DNA of 52,694 nucleotides from Bacillota bacterium (GCA_009711785.1 VENA01000015.1:1-52694); one strand, 5' to 3'. Positions 35,221-44,792 are shown, counted from the first letter of the stretch. Numbers and translations are program-made. Notes: generated by a model from the letters alone, not told the origin.

Positions 35221-35249
35221 AAAACCTACTTAAACTCAAGTAGGCTTTT
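35221..35249 (-). terminator. Terminator after the EF-G paralogue
   Basis: AAAAGCCTACTT and AAGTAGGTTTT flank a 6-base loop, with T-rich sequence following on the minus strand, 10 nt past the stop. Confidence 0.85.
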
Positions 35250-35258
35250 ATTTTTATA

Positions 35259-37325
35259 TTATTTTTCTGATTTTGCTTTTTCTATAATCGTTTCACTTAA
35301 ATGTTCAGGAACTTGATCGTATCTTACAAATTCCATTGTAAAACTTCCCCTTGCTTGAGTCATTGATTTTAAATCTATTGCATATTTAAATAACTCTGAT
35401 TGAGGTGCTTCAGCTATTACTAACTGCTCTCTATCTTTTAGTGGTTCCATTCCTAAAATTCTTCCTCTTCTTTTGTTCATATCTCCCATTATATCGCCCA
35501 TATAATCTTCAGGTATTGTTATTTCTACTTTCATTATTGGTTCTAAAAGTACAGGCTTTGCTTGCTCTAAACCTTTTTTATAAGCTATTGAAGCAGCAAT
35601 TTTAAATGCCATCTCATTAGAATCTACAGGATGATAAGATCCATCATAAAGTGTTGCTTTTAAATTTACTACTGGATATCCAGCTAATACCCCTTTATCT
35701 ATACACTCTTTCAATCCTTTTTCAACAGCTGGAATATATTGTTTAGGTACTGAACCTCCGTAAATCTCTTCATTAAATTCAAATTCATCTGTTGATGGTT
35801 CAAACCTTATATAAACATCTCCATATTGACCTGCTCCACCCGATTGTTTCTTATGCTTACCCTGTACATCTGACTTACCCTTAATAGTTTCTCTATATGC
35901 CACCATAGGATCTGATAAATCCACATGAACATCAAATACATTTTCTAATTTACTAACTACAGCATCTAATTGAGTCTTTCCTTGTCCTCCAATCAGTAAT
36001 TGTTTTGTTTCATTATTTCTTTCAATAACAAATGTTGGATCTTCCTCTGTAAGTTTATGTAGAGAAGAACCAATCTTTTCTTCATCTGCCTTCTTTCTAG
36101 GTTTTACAGCCATATATAAACAAGGCTTTGGAAATGGTATCGGTCTATATTTAATTGGATTATCTAAACTACAAAGTGTATCCCCAGTAAATGTATTATC
36201 AAGTTTAGCAACAGCTCCTACATCCCCTGCACCAACCCTTTGTACTTCTATTTGCTCTTTTCCTCTCATCATAAATAAATGTCCAATTCTTTCTTTAGTA
36301 TCACGATTAGGATTTAATACTTCATCATCTTTCTTAATTTCACCTGATCGAACTTTAAATAAAGAAATCTTACCAACATATGGGTCAACGATTGTTTTAA
36401 ATACTACAGCTGAAAATGGATCGTTAGGATCAATAGTTCTTTCTATAGGTTCTTCTGTATCAGGTTTAATTCCGTGGGGTTTTTTCATATCAGTAGGACT
36501 AGGCAAATAATCCCACATCATATCAAGTAAAGTGTGAATACCAACATTATTTGTAGCAGACCCACACAATACAGGTATAAGTTTACCTTCAATAACTCCC
36601 TGCCTTAAACCTTTATGTATTTCTTCTTCTGTAAATTCTTCACCTTCAAAATACTTTTCTAATAATTCATCATCACTTTCAGCAACTGATTCTATTAACA
36701 TTTCCCTTAAGGGCTCTATTTTATGATTCATATCCTCTGGTACTTTTGTATCTTTACAGGTGTTTCCATCATATTCTCTTCCTACCATATCTACAATATT
36801 TACAAAACCTCTGAAATCATTCTCCTCACCTAAGGGGGTTTGGAAAGGTGCTATTGCCTTACCAAATTTTTCTCTTAGTTGATTAATTATTTTATCAAAA
36901 TTAACATTTTCTTTATCCATTTTATTTACAAATATAAATGTGGGTACATCTCTCTTTCTAGTGAATTTCCATGCTTTTTCTGTTCCTACTTCTACACCTG
37001 ATGTAGCATCGACTACTATTACTGCTCCTCTTGCAACTCTTAATGCACTATGCACTTCACCGATAAAATCAAAATAACCGGGAGTATCGAAAATATTATA
37101 TTTATGCTTCTTCCATTCTATAGGTATTATTGAGGTATTTATTGATACTTGTCTTTCTTTTTCAAGATTATCATAATCTGAGACTGTAGTTCCTTCTTCC
37201 ACTGAACCTTTTCTCTTTGTAACTCCAGCTACATTTAACATAGATTCTGTTAAAGAGGTCTTCCCACTTCCACCATGTCCTAGAAAAGCAATATTTCTTA
37301 TTTTATCAGCACTGTAGTTTTTCAT
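35259..37325 (-). CDS. Elongation factor G-like translational GTPase (paralogue)
   Basis: The 688-residue protein has all five EF-G domains. G1 is GHGGSGKTS (residues 16-24), G3 is DTPGYFDF (80-87) and G4 is NKMDKE; the C-terminal domain V ends with GSFTMEFVRYDQVPEHLSE. It differs from canonical EF-G: switch II has tyrosine (Tyr84) where the catalytic histidine of DTPGHVDF normally lies. It therefore belongs to the EF-G-like group whose role (recycling, stress or other) is unsettled. It stands alone, not in the str operon with rpsL/tuf. A ribosome site GGGGGG precedes ATG. Confidence 0.88.
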   Translation of the reverse strand: MKNYSADKIRNIAFLGHGGSGKTSLTESMLNVAGVTKRKGSVEEGTTVSDYDNLEKERQVSINTSIIPIEWKKHKYNIFDTPGYFDFIGEVHSALRVARGAVIVVDATSGVEVGTEKAWKFTRKRDVPTFIFVNKMDKENVNFDKIINQLREKFGKAIAPFQTPLGEENDFRGFVNIVDMVGREYDGNTCKDTKVPEDMNHKIEPLREMLIESVAESDDELLEKYFEGEEFTEEEIHKGLRQGVIEGKLIPVLCGSATNNVGIHTLLDMMWDYLPSPTDMKKPHGIKPDTEEPIERTIDPNDPFSAVVFKTIVDPYVGKISLFKVRSGEIKKDDEVLNPNRDTKERIGHLFMMRGKEQIEVQRVGAGDVGAVAKLDNTFTGDTLCSLDNPIKYRPIPFPKPCLYMAVKPRKKADEEKIGSSLHKLTEEDPTFVIERNNETKQLLIGGQGKTQLDAVVSKLENVFDVHVDLSDPMVAYRETIKGKSDVQGKHKKQSGGAGQYGDVYIRFEPSTDEFEFNEEIYGGSVPKQYIPAVEKGLKECIDKGVLAGYPVVNLKATLYDGSYHPVDSNEMAFKIAASIAYKKGLEQAKPVLLEPIMKVEITIPEDYMGDIMGDMNKRRGRILGMEPLKDREQLVIAEAPQSELFKYAIDLKSMTQARGSFTMEFVRYDQVPEHLSETIIEKAKSEK

Positions 37326-37633
37326 AAATTTAATCCCCCCAAATAAGCATTTAATTTTCAGACTATTATTAATATTCTACATTTTTTATAGAAATCCTTT
37401 TTCTATAAAACTTTTTTTGTAATGATTTGTAAAAAAACACTAATAATATTAATTGTAGCCAGTTATTATATATTTTATGTATAACTACTAAACTTATAAC
37501 AAAAATTAAATGCTATGTTAATGCTATATATAATATTAAAAGTATGTTATAATAAATCTAAAGAATTTTAATGATTAAAATTTTTTAGAAATTATAAAAT
37601 TTTTAATGAAATTTTCAAGGGGAGTTGATTAAC
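37326..37633. other. 308-bp divergent intergenic region
   Basis: This region lies between the EF-G paralogue (minus) and hisC (plus). On the minus side a 10-bp hairpin (TTTTATAGAA/TTCTATAAAA, about 37384-37411) lies in the putative EF-G leader. On the plus side a TATAAT (37548-37553) may be the hisC -10, but no good -35 stands 17 bp upstream. I see no RNA gene or small coding region. Confidence 0.5.
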
Positions 37634-38713
37634 TTGTCAATCAATTTTAGAAAAGAATTAGATGAATTATCGGCTTATAAGCCAGGGAAACCTATTGAAG
37701 ATGTAAAAAAAGAATACGGACTAGATAAAGTTATTAAACTTGCATCAAATGAAAATCCTTTAGGAACTTCTCCTAAAGTTACTGAAGCTTTAAAATCTGA
37801 GATTGAAAATCTAGCCATTTATCCTGATGGTAATGCGACTTTATTAAAAGAAACTATTGCCAAAAGCTTAAATATTAAACCTACACAGGTTCTACCAAGT
37901 AGTGGTTCAGATGAAATGGTAGATATGATATCAAAAACATTTTTAGATAAAGATGACGAAGTTATTATGGCTGATATTACTTTCCCAAGATACATATCTA
38001 CAGCTAAAATGATGGGAGCTAAACCTGTAGTTGTACCTTTAAAAGATTGGACTTACGATTTAGATGGGATGAAGGAAGCTTTAACCGATAAAACTAAATT
38101 AATCTGGTTATGTAATCCTAATAACCCTACAGGTACCATGTTTACAGAAGAGAAACTTTTAAACTTTTTAAAAGAAATACCAAAGGATGTTGTAGTTGTA
38201 TATGATGAAGCTTACAGAGAGTATGTAACTAGAGAAGACTATCCTCATGATAGTATGAAATTACTTAAAGATTATCCAAATATAATAATTATGAGAACTT
38301 TTTCTAAAATGTATGGACTTGCTGCTTTAAGAGTTGGATATACAATGGCAAGTGAAGAAATTATAGAAAACATAAATAAAATTAGAGGACCCTTTAATGT
38401 AAACCGTTTAGCACAAATTGCAGCTATTTCTGCATTAAAAGACTCTGAATTTGTTAATAAGTGCTATGAAGTTAATAAAGAAGGAAAGGAATACCTTTAT
38501 AAAGAATTTGATAATATGAAGTTAGAATATGCACCTTCTGAAACTAATCATATATTTGTAAATGTAGATAAAGACGCTCAAGAAGTTTTTGTTGAGCTTC
38601 AAAAAAGAGGGATGATTATTAGACCTATTACAGGTACATGGATAAGAGTTTCAATAGGTACAATGAATCAAAATAAATTATTTATTAAACTATTAAAAGA
38701 AGTATTAGATTAA
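37634..38713 (+). CDS. hisC: Histidinol-phosphate / aromatic aminotransferase (HisC family)
   Basis: This 359-residue fold-type I PLP enzyme has the NENPLG substrate loop near residue 38, SSGSDEMVDMI, NPNNPTGTMF near residue 161, the YDEAY motif and the PLP lysine in RTFSKMYGLAALRVGY near residue 222. I start at the TTG at 37634, 9 nt after GGGGAG; the TTG at 37625 abuts that site. It is not in a his operon, so an aromatic or broad-range aminotransferase is possible. It is one of only two plus-strand genes in the window. Confidence 0.85.
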   Translation: MSINFRKELDELSAYKPGKPIEDVKKEYGLDKVIKLASNENPLGTSPKVTEALKSEIENLAIYPDGNATLLKETIAKSLNIKPTQVLPSSGSDEMVDMISKTFLDKDDEVIMADITFPRYISTAKMMGAKPVVVPLKDWTYDLDGMKEALTDKTKLIWLCNPNNPTGTMFTEEKLLNFLKEIPKDVVVVYDEAYREYVTREDYPHDSMKLLKDYPNIIIMRTFSKMYGLAALRVGYTMASEEIIENINKIRGPFNVNRLAQIAAISALKDSEFVNKCYEVNKEGKEYLYKEFDNMKLEYAPSETNHIFVNVDKDAQEVFVELQKRGMIIRPITGTWIRVSIGTMNQNKLFIKLLKEVLD

Positions 38714-38715
38714 AT

Positions 38716-38738
38716 AAAGCGGCCAAATTGGCCGCTTT
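38716..38738. terminator. Bidirectional terminator between hisC and typA
   Basis: AAAGCGGCC and GGCCGCTTT flank a 5-base loop; T runs occur on both sides and the genes converge here. Confidence 0.92.
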
Positions 38739-38743
38739 TATAT

Positions 38744-40558
38744 TTATTTACTTTTATATCTCATATTTTTTTGTAGTATTCTTTTTCTAATTCTTAAGCT
38801 TTTAGGAGTTACTTCTAATAATTCATCATCTTCTATAAATTCAAGACACTCTTCTAAACTCATTTCGATAGGGGGTACTAATCTTAAAGCTTCTTCTGAT
38901 CCAGATTTTCTAATGCTTGTAAGTTGTTTCTTTTTACATACATTAACATCTATCTCCATTCCATTAGAACTTTGTCCTACTACCATTCCCTCATAAACTT
39001 CAACACCAGCTGGTATGAAAAGTGATCCTCTATCTTGAATATTATATAATCCATAGGTTACAGAAGTTCCATCCTTTGTTGCTATTAATGAACCTAAACT
39101 TCTCTTTGGAATCTCACCTTTATAAGGTTCATAACCATCGTATACAGAGTTTAATATTCCATGACCTTTAGTATCAGTCATTAACTCTGAACGATACCCT
39201 ATAAGTCCACGGGCAGGAATTGAAAATTCTAATCTAGTATATCCTCCCTTAGATTGGGTCATATTTATCATTTTACCTTTCCTTGAACCTAACTTTTCAA
39301 TAACTGCTCCCATAAATTCTTCAGGTACATCTATAGTTACTAATTCCATAGGTTCTTGTTTTTTACCATCAATTTTTTTATAAAGTACTTGTGGTTTTGA
39401 TACTTGAAATTCATATCCTTCCCTTCTCATTGTTTCAATTAATATAGAAAGATGTAATTCCCCTCTACCTAATACTTTAAATGCATCTGCTGATTCAGTT
39501 TCTTCAACTTTTAAACTTAAATCAGTATGAAGTTCTTTAAATAACCTTTCTCTAAGTTGTCTAGATGTTACAAAATCTCCTTCCCTTCCTGCAAAGGGAC
39601 TATCATTAACAGAGAATATCATAGATAAAGTTGGTTCTGATATTTTAACAAAGGGTAACGCTTCAGGATTGTTTATATCACATATTGTATCGCCTATATT
39701 TATTCCTTCTACTCCTGTTAAAGCTATAATACTTCCAACCTTTGCCTTATTAACTTCTTTTCTTTTTAATCCTTCAAACTCAAATAATTTACTTATTTTA
39801 ACCTTTTGATTTTTATCACTTTGTTCATTTACTAATATTACATCTTGATTTATATTTATTGTACCTCTCTCTATTTTACCTACTCCTATTCTACCTACAT
39901 AATCATTATAATCTATAGTAGATATTAATATTTGCAAGTCTCCCTCTGGATCTCCTACTGGAGCAGGGGTATACTCTAAAACTGTATCTAATAAAGGTTT
40001 CATATTAACTCCCTCTTTTTCACTATCTAAAGAAGAAGTCCCATTTTTCGCTGAAGCATAAATAAATGGACAATCTAATTGGTCTTCATTAGCATCAAGT
40101 TCAATAAATAAATCTAATACCTCATCTATTACATCGTCTGGTCTAGCCTTTGGTCTATCTATCTTATTGATACAAACTATTACAGGTAAATCTAATTCTA
40201 GTGCTTTTTTAAGAACAAATTTTGTTTGTGGCATTGGTCCTTCAAAAGCATCCACTACTAATACTACAGCATTTACCATCTTTAATATTCTTTCTACTTC
40301 TCCCCCAAAATCTGCGTGTCCAGGAGTGTCTACTATGTTTATTTTTATATCATTATGATATATTGCAGTATTTTTAGAAAGTATTGTTATTCCTCTTTCT
40401 TTTTCTAAATCACTTGAATCCATAACTCTTTCTTCTACTGATTGATTCTTTCTAAATGTTCCACTTTGTTTAAGTAGCTCATCTACTAAAGTTGTCTTTC
40501 CATGGTCAACATGGGCTATAATAGCCACATTTCTAATATCTTTTATCTTCTGATTCAT
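38744..40558 (-). CDS. typA: Translational GTPase TypA/BipA
   Basis: The 604-residue ribosome-binding GTPase has G1 AHVDHGKTTLVDELL near residue 14, G3 DTPGHADFGGEVERI with the catalytic histidine, G4 NKIDRP and the C-terminal domain unique to BipA (NSVYDGYEPYKGEIPKRSLGSLIA). It helps ribosome assembly and stress adaptation. I use the ATG at 40558, preceded by AGAAGGA; an in-frame ATG ten codons earlier has no ribosome site. Its promoter lies at 40597-40625. Confidence 0.96.
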   Translation of the reverse strand: MNQKIKDIRNVAIIAHVDHGKTTLVDELLKQSGTFRKNQSVEERVMDSSDLEKERGITILSKNTAIYHNDIKINIVDTPGHADFGGEVERILKMVNAVVLVVDAFEGPMPQTKFVLKKALELDLPVIVCINKIDRPKARPDDVIDEVLDLFIELDANEDQLDCPFIYASAKNGTSSLDSEKEGVNMKPLLDTVLEYTPAPVGDPEGDLQILISTIDYNDYVGRIGVGKIERGTININQDVILVNEQSDKNQKVKISKLFEFEGLKRKEVNKAKVGSIIALTGVEGINIGDTICDINNPEALPFVKISEPTLSMIFSVNDSPFAGREGDFVTSRQLRERLFKELHTDLSLKVEETESADAFKVLGRGELHLSILIETMRREGYEFQVSKPQVLYKKIDGKKQEPMELVTIDVPEEFMGAVIEKLGSRKGKMINMTQSKGGYTRLEFSIPARGLIGYRSELMTDTKGHGILNSVYDGYEPYKGEIPKRSLGSLIATKDGTSVTYGLYNIQDRGSLFIPAGVEVYEGMVVGQSSNGMEIDVNVCKKKQLTSIRKSGSEEALRLVPPIEMSLEECLEFIEDDELLEVTPKSLRIRKRILQKNMRYKSK

Positions 40559-40596
40559 ATTTATCCTTCTTTCCTTTGAAGTTTTCAAACTAATTA

Positions 40597-40625
40597 ATTA
40601 TATCACATACTCATATAAACTACAA
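40597..40625 (-). promoter_or_regulatory. Promoter of typA
   Basis: TTGTAG (40620-40625) and TATAAT (40597-40602) are 17 bp apart, just past the terminator of the patatin gene. Confidence 0.65.
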
Positions 40626-40628
40626 TAA

Positions 40629-40654
40629 AATAAACTTTCAACTTGAAAGTTTAT
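40629..40654 (-). terminator. Terminator after the patatin gene
   Basis: AATAAACTTTCAA pairs with TTGAAAGTTTATT around a 1-base centre, followed by TTATTG on the minus strand. Confidence 0.7.
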
Positions 40655-40662
40655 TATTTAGC

Positions 40663-41532
40663 TTATCCAATTTTCATACTAATATTTTTATTAATAAATT
40701 TCATGATACCTTTATAGTATTTTTTCCCATCATCATACCCAGTATTATAAATTTCTTTAAGTTTATTTACATCTCTTTCAGTTCTTTTTATATTTATAGG
40801 TTCTTTAGGTCTTATTACAAATACCTTTCCCTGCTGTTCTAACTTTTCTATATAATCTATAACTTTATTATATTCTTTATATCTTTTTTTTATAGCATCA
40901 ACTAAGTTAGGATAATCTTTATAAATCTTCTCTGCGACTTTAATAAATTTAAAGGGCTGTTTTCTATAACTTTTATCCCTTGTAAGTATTATAATATTTC
41001 TAGTATTACCATCTTTAATCGATTTTTTTATAGGTATTGAATCTGTTATTCCACCATCAAGTAATAATCTTTGATTTATATTAACCATCGAATTAATAAA
41101 TGGTAAACTACTTGAAGCTTTTACAGCAGTTAAAATATCTTTGCATTTACTTTTATAATAATAAACTGATTTTCCTGTTTCACAATCTGTACAAGGTATA
41201 ACTAATTCTTCATCCGATGAAAAAAATGTTTCATAATCAAAGGGAATATGTTTATTAAAAATATCATTAAATAAGAAATCTAAATCAAATACATTTTCCC
41301 TTCTAATTATATTTGCAAAATTTATATATCTTTTATCATTTGCAAAATTTATGTTTATATCTTTACTTCTTCCCTTTTGTCTTGATATATATGATAATGC
41401 ATTACAAGCCCCTGCTGAGACACCTATTATATATGGGAAGTATAAATTTTTTTCAATAAAATAATCTAGCACTCCAGAAGTATATAAACCTCTCATTGCT
41501 CCACCTTCTAAAACTAAACCTGTATTATCCAT
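40663..41532 (-). CDS. Patatin-like phospholipase family protein
   Basis: The 289-residue protein has the oxyanion loop LEGGAMRGLYTSG (from residue 7), the nucleophile elbow GVSAGACNALSYI near residue 38 and the aspartate of the dyad in LLDGGITDSIP near residue 167. This is a YjjU-type serine lipid hydrolase. I start at the ATG at 41532, 6 nt after GGAGTG; the GTG of that sequence is part of the ribosome site. The lipid substrate is unknown. Confidence 0.9.
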   Translation of the reverse strand: MDNTGLVLEGGAMRGLYTSGVLDYFIEKNLYFPYIIGVSAGACNALSYISRQKGRSKDININFANDKRYINFANIIRRENVFDLDFLFNDIFNKHIPFDYETFFSSDEELVIPCTDCETGKSVYYYKSKCKDILTAVKASSSLPFINSMVNINQRLLLDGGITDSIPIKKSIKDGNTRNIIILTRDKSYRKQPFKFIKVAEKIYKDYPNLVDAIKKRYKEYNKVIDYIEKLEQQGKVFVIRPKEPINIKRTERDVNKLKEIYNTGYDDGKKYYKGIMKFINKNISMKIG

Positions 41533-41588
41533 AATAATCACTCCAAATTGTTAGGTACCCTTTCATTTCCATAAATTGTCTAATGTAC

Positions 41589-41617
41589 ATTATAACAACT
41601 ATTTAAGGTTTAGTAAA
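41589..41617 (-). promoter_or_regulatory. Promoter of the patatin gene
   Basis: TTTACT (41612-41617) and TATAAT (41589-41594) are separated by 17 bp, about 55 nt upstream of the start codon. Confidence 0.6.
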
Positions 41618-41657
41618 TAGAGAAGAGATACTCTTTTTATTTTAATTAAATATAAAA

Positions 41658-41681
41658 AGATCCTACTAAAAAGTAGAATCT
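41658..41681 (-). terminator. Terminator after the ferritin-like gene
   Basis: AGATTCTACT and AGTAGGATCT pair with one mismatch around a TTTT loop, followed by TTTTATATTT on the minus strand. Confidence 0.85.
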
Positions 41682-41688
41682 ATTAAAT

Positions 41689-41976
41689 TTAGTCTTCTAA
41701 TTCTGTTATTTTACCTTCTTTAAATAAATATGTGCGTAATTCCTTATCCCAACCTTCCATATTTCTTCTTAGCCATTCTAAAGTCATACAGGCATGTTCA
41801 ATTTCCTCATCCCTATTATGAGCCATTATATCCTTAAGCTCTTCATTTTCCGATGAAAATACTCTTTGATTATACCAATCAACTGCTTCGATTTCCTCTT
41901 TTAAACTATTTAACGCTCTAACAATATTTTTTGACTTTTCATCTAAAGTGTTAACTGATTCATGATAATCTCCCAT
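41689..41976 (-). CDS. Encapsulated-ferritin-like (EncFtn) protein without cargo tail
   Basis: The 95-residue two-helix protein closely resembles EncFtn of encapsulin systems. It has EEIEAVDWYNQRV near residue 27 and MAHNRDEEIEHACMTLEWLRRN near residue 51. E28, E58 and H61 match the ferroxidase ligands E32, E62 and H65 of the Rhodospirillum rubrum protein as I recall them, and W34 is also conserved. It ends at TELED, just where the encapsulation peptide region would start, and no shell gene lies in the window. It is probably an iron-oxidising dimer/decamer. The ribosome site is AGGAGG. Confidence 0.88.
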   Translation of the reverse strand: MGDYHESVNTLDEKSKNIVRALNSLKEEIEAVDWYNQRVFSSENEELKDIMAHNRDEEIEHACMTLEWLRRNMEGWDKELRTYLFKEGKITELED

Positions 41977-42035
41977 TTTAATCCTCCTTTATTTATTAGC
42001 TCCTATTATCTATTTACCCAAATTTATTGAAATAA

Positions 42036-42070
42036 AAAAACAACCCTAATCAAAAATTAAGGTTGTTTTT
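42036..42070 (-). terminator. Terminator of the por-gntR operon
   Basis: AAAAACAACC and GGTTGTTTTTTT pair with inner AT pairs around a T-rich loop, overlapping the GntR-gene stop. Confidence 0.88.
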
Positions 42071-42704
42071 ACATAAAAAACTTTTTCGATACTTCCTCTA
42101 AAAATATAGATAGATGTTTCTCTGTTTCCTTTCTAGCTAACTCTGAATCTCTATTTTTTATAGCATAAGCTATTTTTTTAAGTGATCTATTATACCACTT
42201 AGGATCTTCTATTTTATAATGTATATATCTAATAAATCTTCCTGTAATAACATTTAACTCTTCAAGATATTCAATTAACATAGGATTTTTTGAAGCTTCT
42301 CTTATAGTTTTTCTAAAAAGATAATCATCTTCAATATAATCTTTGTAATTTTTTATAGTATCGTAAGTATCTATTCTTTCTGAAATTTTTACTATTTTTT
42401 CTATTTCTTTATCAGTTGCTCTTAAAGATGCTAACTCTGAAGCTAGCATTTCTAAATATTTTTTAGTTTCATATGCATATTTTATATTCTTAATATCTAT
42501 TTGTGAAACATATGTCCCTACCCTTGGAACCATTTTGACTAATCCCTTTTCAGATAGTTTTAATAAAGCTTCCCTTATGGGTGTTCTACTTACATTAAAC
42601 TCATTAATCAATTCCTTTTCTTTTATTAATTCTCCTGGTTCATATTTTAACTTAACTATCCTATTTTCTATCTCTTTATATATTTCTGTGTTCCCCTTTT
42701 TCAT
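42069..42704 (-). CDS. GntR family (FadR subgroup) transcriptional regulator
   Basis: The 211-residue regulator has an N-terminal winged HTH (IKEKELINEFNVSRTPIREALLKLSEKGLV, residues 22-51) and an all-helical FCD effector domain. It is the last gene of the por operon, 9 nt after porB. It is therefore the likely regulator of pyruvate:ferredoxin oxidoreductase, responding to an unknown carboxylic acid. A 12-bp palindrome just after the operon promoter (45665-45676) is a possible operator. Confidence 0.9.
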   Translation of the reverse strand: MKKGNTEIYKEIENRIVKLKYEPGELIKEKELINEFNVSRTPIREALLKLSEKGLVKMVPRVGTYVSQIDIKNIKYAYETKKYLEMLASELASLRATDKEIEKIVKISERIDTYDTIKNYKDYIEDDYLFRKTIREASKNPMLIEYLEELNVITGRFIRYIHYKIEDPKWYNRSLKKIAYAIKNRDSELARKETEKHLSIFLEEVSKKFFM

Positions 42705-42713
42705 AAGATCTCC

Positions 42714-43610
42714 TTACAACCAATTTTTTCTTATTTTCTCCCATTTTTTATCTCTATTTTTTATTATTACATTAATATCCTCTTCTTTCAAGTGCTTAAA
42801 TCTTCCTTGGTTTAATAAATAATCTTTAACAGAAATAAACTTTTTAGGATTTTTATTTAATTTAAACTCACCATTTTCATATTCTGCTAAATACCATAAG
42901 CCACAATCCACTGCCTTTTTAGCTAAATCTATAGATGTATTAGTAGGGCTGCCCCAACCTGTTGGACAACTAGCATAAACATGAATATAAGACGTTCCCT
43001 TAATTTTTTTTGCTTTTTTTAACTTATTTAAAAAGTCATTTGGATATCCTATACTGCAGGTTGCTGCATAATCAATATCATGGGCAGCAACAATCTCAAA
43101 CATATTTTTCTTTTGTCTGATAGAACCAGGTAGATTTTCCCCAGCTGGTGAGGTTGTAGTTTTAGTACCATAGGGTGTAAGTCCACTCTTTTGAATTCCA
43201 GTGTTCATATATGCTTCATTATCATAGCATATATATATAATATTATCTCCCCTATCTATAGCTCCTGAAAGAGCTTGAAATCCTATATCAGCTGTTCCAC
43301 CATCTCCTGCTATTCCAACTGCATGGAAATCTTTAATACCTAATGCCTTTGCTCCTGCCGCTACTCCGGATATCATAGCTCCAGTTGCAGGGAAAGGTGC
43401 AATCATTGCATTTGTTGAAAAAGCCATTTGAGGATAAATAAATCCTACTGCTGACATACATCCTGCAGGTAAAACTGAAAATGTTCTTTTTCCAAGAACC
43501 TTTAATGCTAGTCGAACGGCTACACTTCCTCCACAACCAGCACAGGCTTTATGTCCATAAAAGTATTCATCCTCTGTTATATTCTTAGCATTAATCTTTT
43601 CATTACTCAT
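42714..43610 (-). CDS. porB: 2-oxoacid:ferredoxin oxidoreductase, beta subunit (pyruvate type)
   Basis: The 298-residue TPP-binding subunit has cluster cysteines in GHKACAGCGGSVAVRLAL near residue 15. The TPP/Mg motif is GIAGDGGTADIGFQALSGAIDRG near residue 97, with the NEAYMNTG loop near residue 131. With the alpha, gamma and delta subunits it makes or splits pyruvate with CoA and ferredoxin. It overlaps porA by 8 nt. Pyruvate specificity is inferred from overall similarity and the carbon-fixation context; another 2-oxoacid remains possible. Confidence 0.92.
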   Translation of the reverse strand: MSNEKINAKNITEDEYFYGHKACAGCGGSVAVRLALKVLGKRTFSVLPAGCMSAVGFIYPQMAFSTNAMIAPFPATGAMISGVAAGAKALGIKDFHAVGIAGDGGTADIGFQALSGAIDRGDNIIYICYDNEAYMNTGIQKSGLTPYGTKTTTSPAGENLPGSIRQKKNMFEIVAAHDIDYAATCSIGYPNDFLNKLKKAKKIKGTSYIHVYASCPTGWGSPTNTSIDLAKKAVDCGLWYLAEYENGEFKLNKNPKKFISVKDYLLNQGRFKHLKEEDINVIIKNRDKKWEKIRKNWL

Positions 43611-44790
43611 CTATTTCACATCCCATCCCAATAAATTGTACAGTTTTTTCTTTGTCTTCATTTGTTGTTAATAAAGATTTAAAAATTTCTTTAATATCTT
43701 CCTTAGATATATCTCTACCGCCCATGCCACCAATAAAATTTATTGCCTTAGGTGAATTATTCATCTTAGAAAGCGCTGAATTAATGTGGGTAAAAACTGT
43801 TCCTTCATATCCATGGGAGATATTTTTATCTATAACACCTATTTTATCTACGTTTTTGGAAAGTTCAATGATTTTTTCCTCAGGGAAAGGTCTCATATAT
43901 CTTAATTTCACTAAACCTACCTTTATTCCTTCACTTCTCATATTATCTACTACCACTCTAGCAGTTCCTGTTACACTTCCTACTGTAACTAATAAAACTG
44001 AAGCATCATCACATTTATATTCCTCTATAAGCCCACCATAATATCTTCCGAATTTATCACCATAATCTTTATCTACCTTTTCTATAACTTCCTTTGAATT
44101 TATCATTGCCATATGCTGTTGGTATTTAAATTCTAAATTATCTAAAGGAGTTGAACTAAAACAAAGACTCTTTGGATTTTCTAAATCCATTTTATTTTCA
44201 GTTTCATATTTAGGTAAAAATTCATCTACCTCTTCTTGATTAGGAAGATTTAAAAGTTCATAGGTATGAGTTAATATAAATCCATCTAAGTTGACCATAA
44301 AAGGAGTTAATACATTTCCATCTTCAGCAATCTTATATGCTTGTATTGTCATATCTAACGCTTCTTGAGCATCCTCAACATAAACTTGTATCCAACCTGA
44401 ATTTAACTGTGACATTGAATCACTTTGGTCTCCATATATACTCCAAGGTACAGCTAAGGCTCTATTTGCATTCATCATTACTATTGGAAATCTTGCACCA
44501 CTTGCATAATGTAATCCTTCACTCATGTGTAGTAAGCCTTGAGAACTTGTAGCTGTAAAAGCCCTTGCTCCTACTGAGCTTACACCCATAGCTGCTGACA
44601 TAGCTGAATGTTCAGATTCAACATGCATAAACTCAGCTTCTAAACTTCCATCTTCCACAAATTCAGAAAGTCTTTCTACAACAATAGTTTGAGGAGTTAT
44701 CGGATAAGCTGAAATCACATTAGGTCTAGCAAGTCTTGCTCCTAATGCTACAGCTTCATCTCCAGATACAAAACATTTATTATTACTCAT
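43603..44790 (-). CDS. porA: 2-oxoacid:ferredoxin oxidoreductase, alpha subunit (pyruvate type)
   Basis: The 395-residue subunit has YPITPQTIVVERLSEF near residue 30, the HVESEHSAMSAAMGVSSVGARAFTATSSQG segment near residue 56 and the transketolase-C-like domain (VLLVTVGSVTGTARVVVDNMR near residue 255). It forms the core of the four-subunit Por enzyme with PorB. It follows porD directly with a 2-nt gap. Confidence 0.93.
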   Translation of the reverse strand: MSNNKCFVSGDEAVALGARLARPNVISAYPITPQTIVVERLSEFVEDGSLEAEFMHVESEHSAMSAAMGVSSVGARAFTATSSQGLLHMSEGLHYASGARFPIVMMNANRALAVPWSIYGDQSDSMSQLNSGWIQVYVEDAQEALDMTIQAYKIAEDGNVLTPFMVNLDGFILTHTYELLNLPNQEEVDEFLPKYETENKMDLENPKSLCFSSTPLDNLEFKYQQHMAMINSKEVIEKVDKDYGDKFGRYYGGLIEEYKCDDASVLLVTVGSVTGTARVVVDNMRSEGIKVGLVKLRYMRPFPEEKIIELSKNVDKIGVIDKNISHGYEGTVFTHINSALSKMNNSPKAINFIGGMGGRDISKEDIKEIFKSLLTTNEDKEKTVQFIGMGCEIDE

Positions 44791-44792
44791 AT

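Noticed and set aside
37326..37633. T-box or tRNA in the hisC upstream region
   Set aside because: No T-box core sequence, no cloverleaf and no clear terminator/antiterminator pair.
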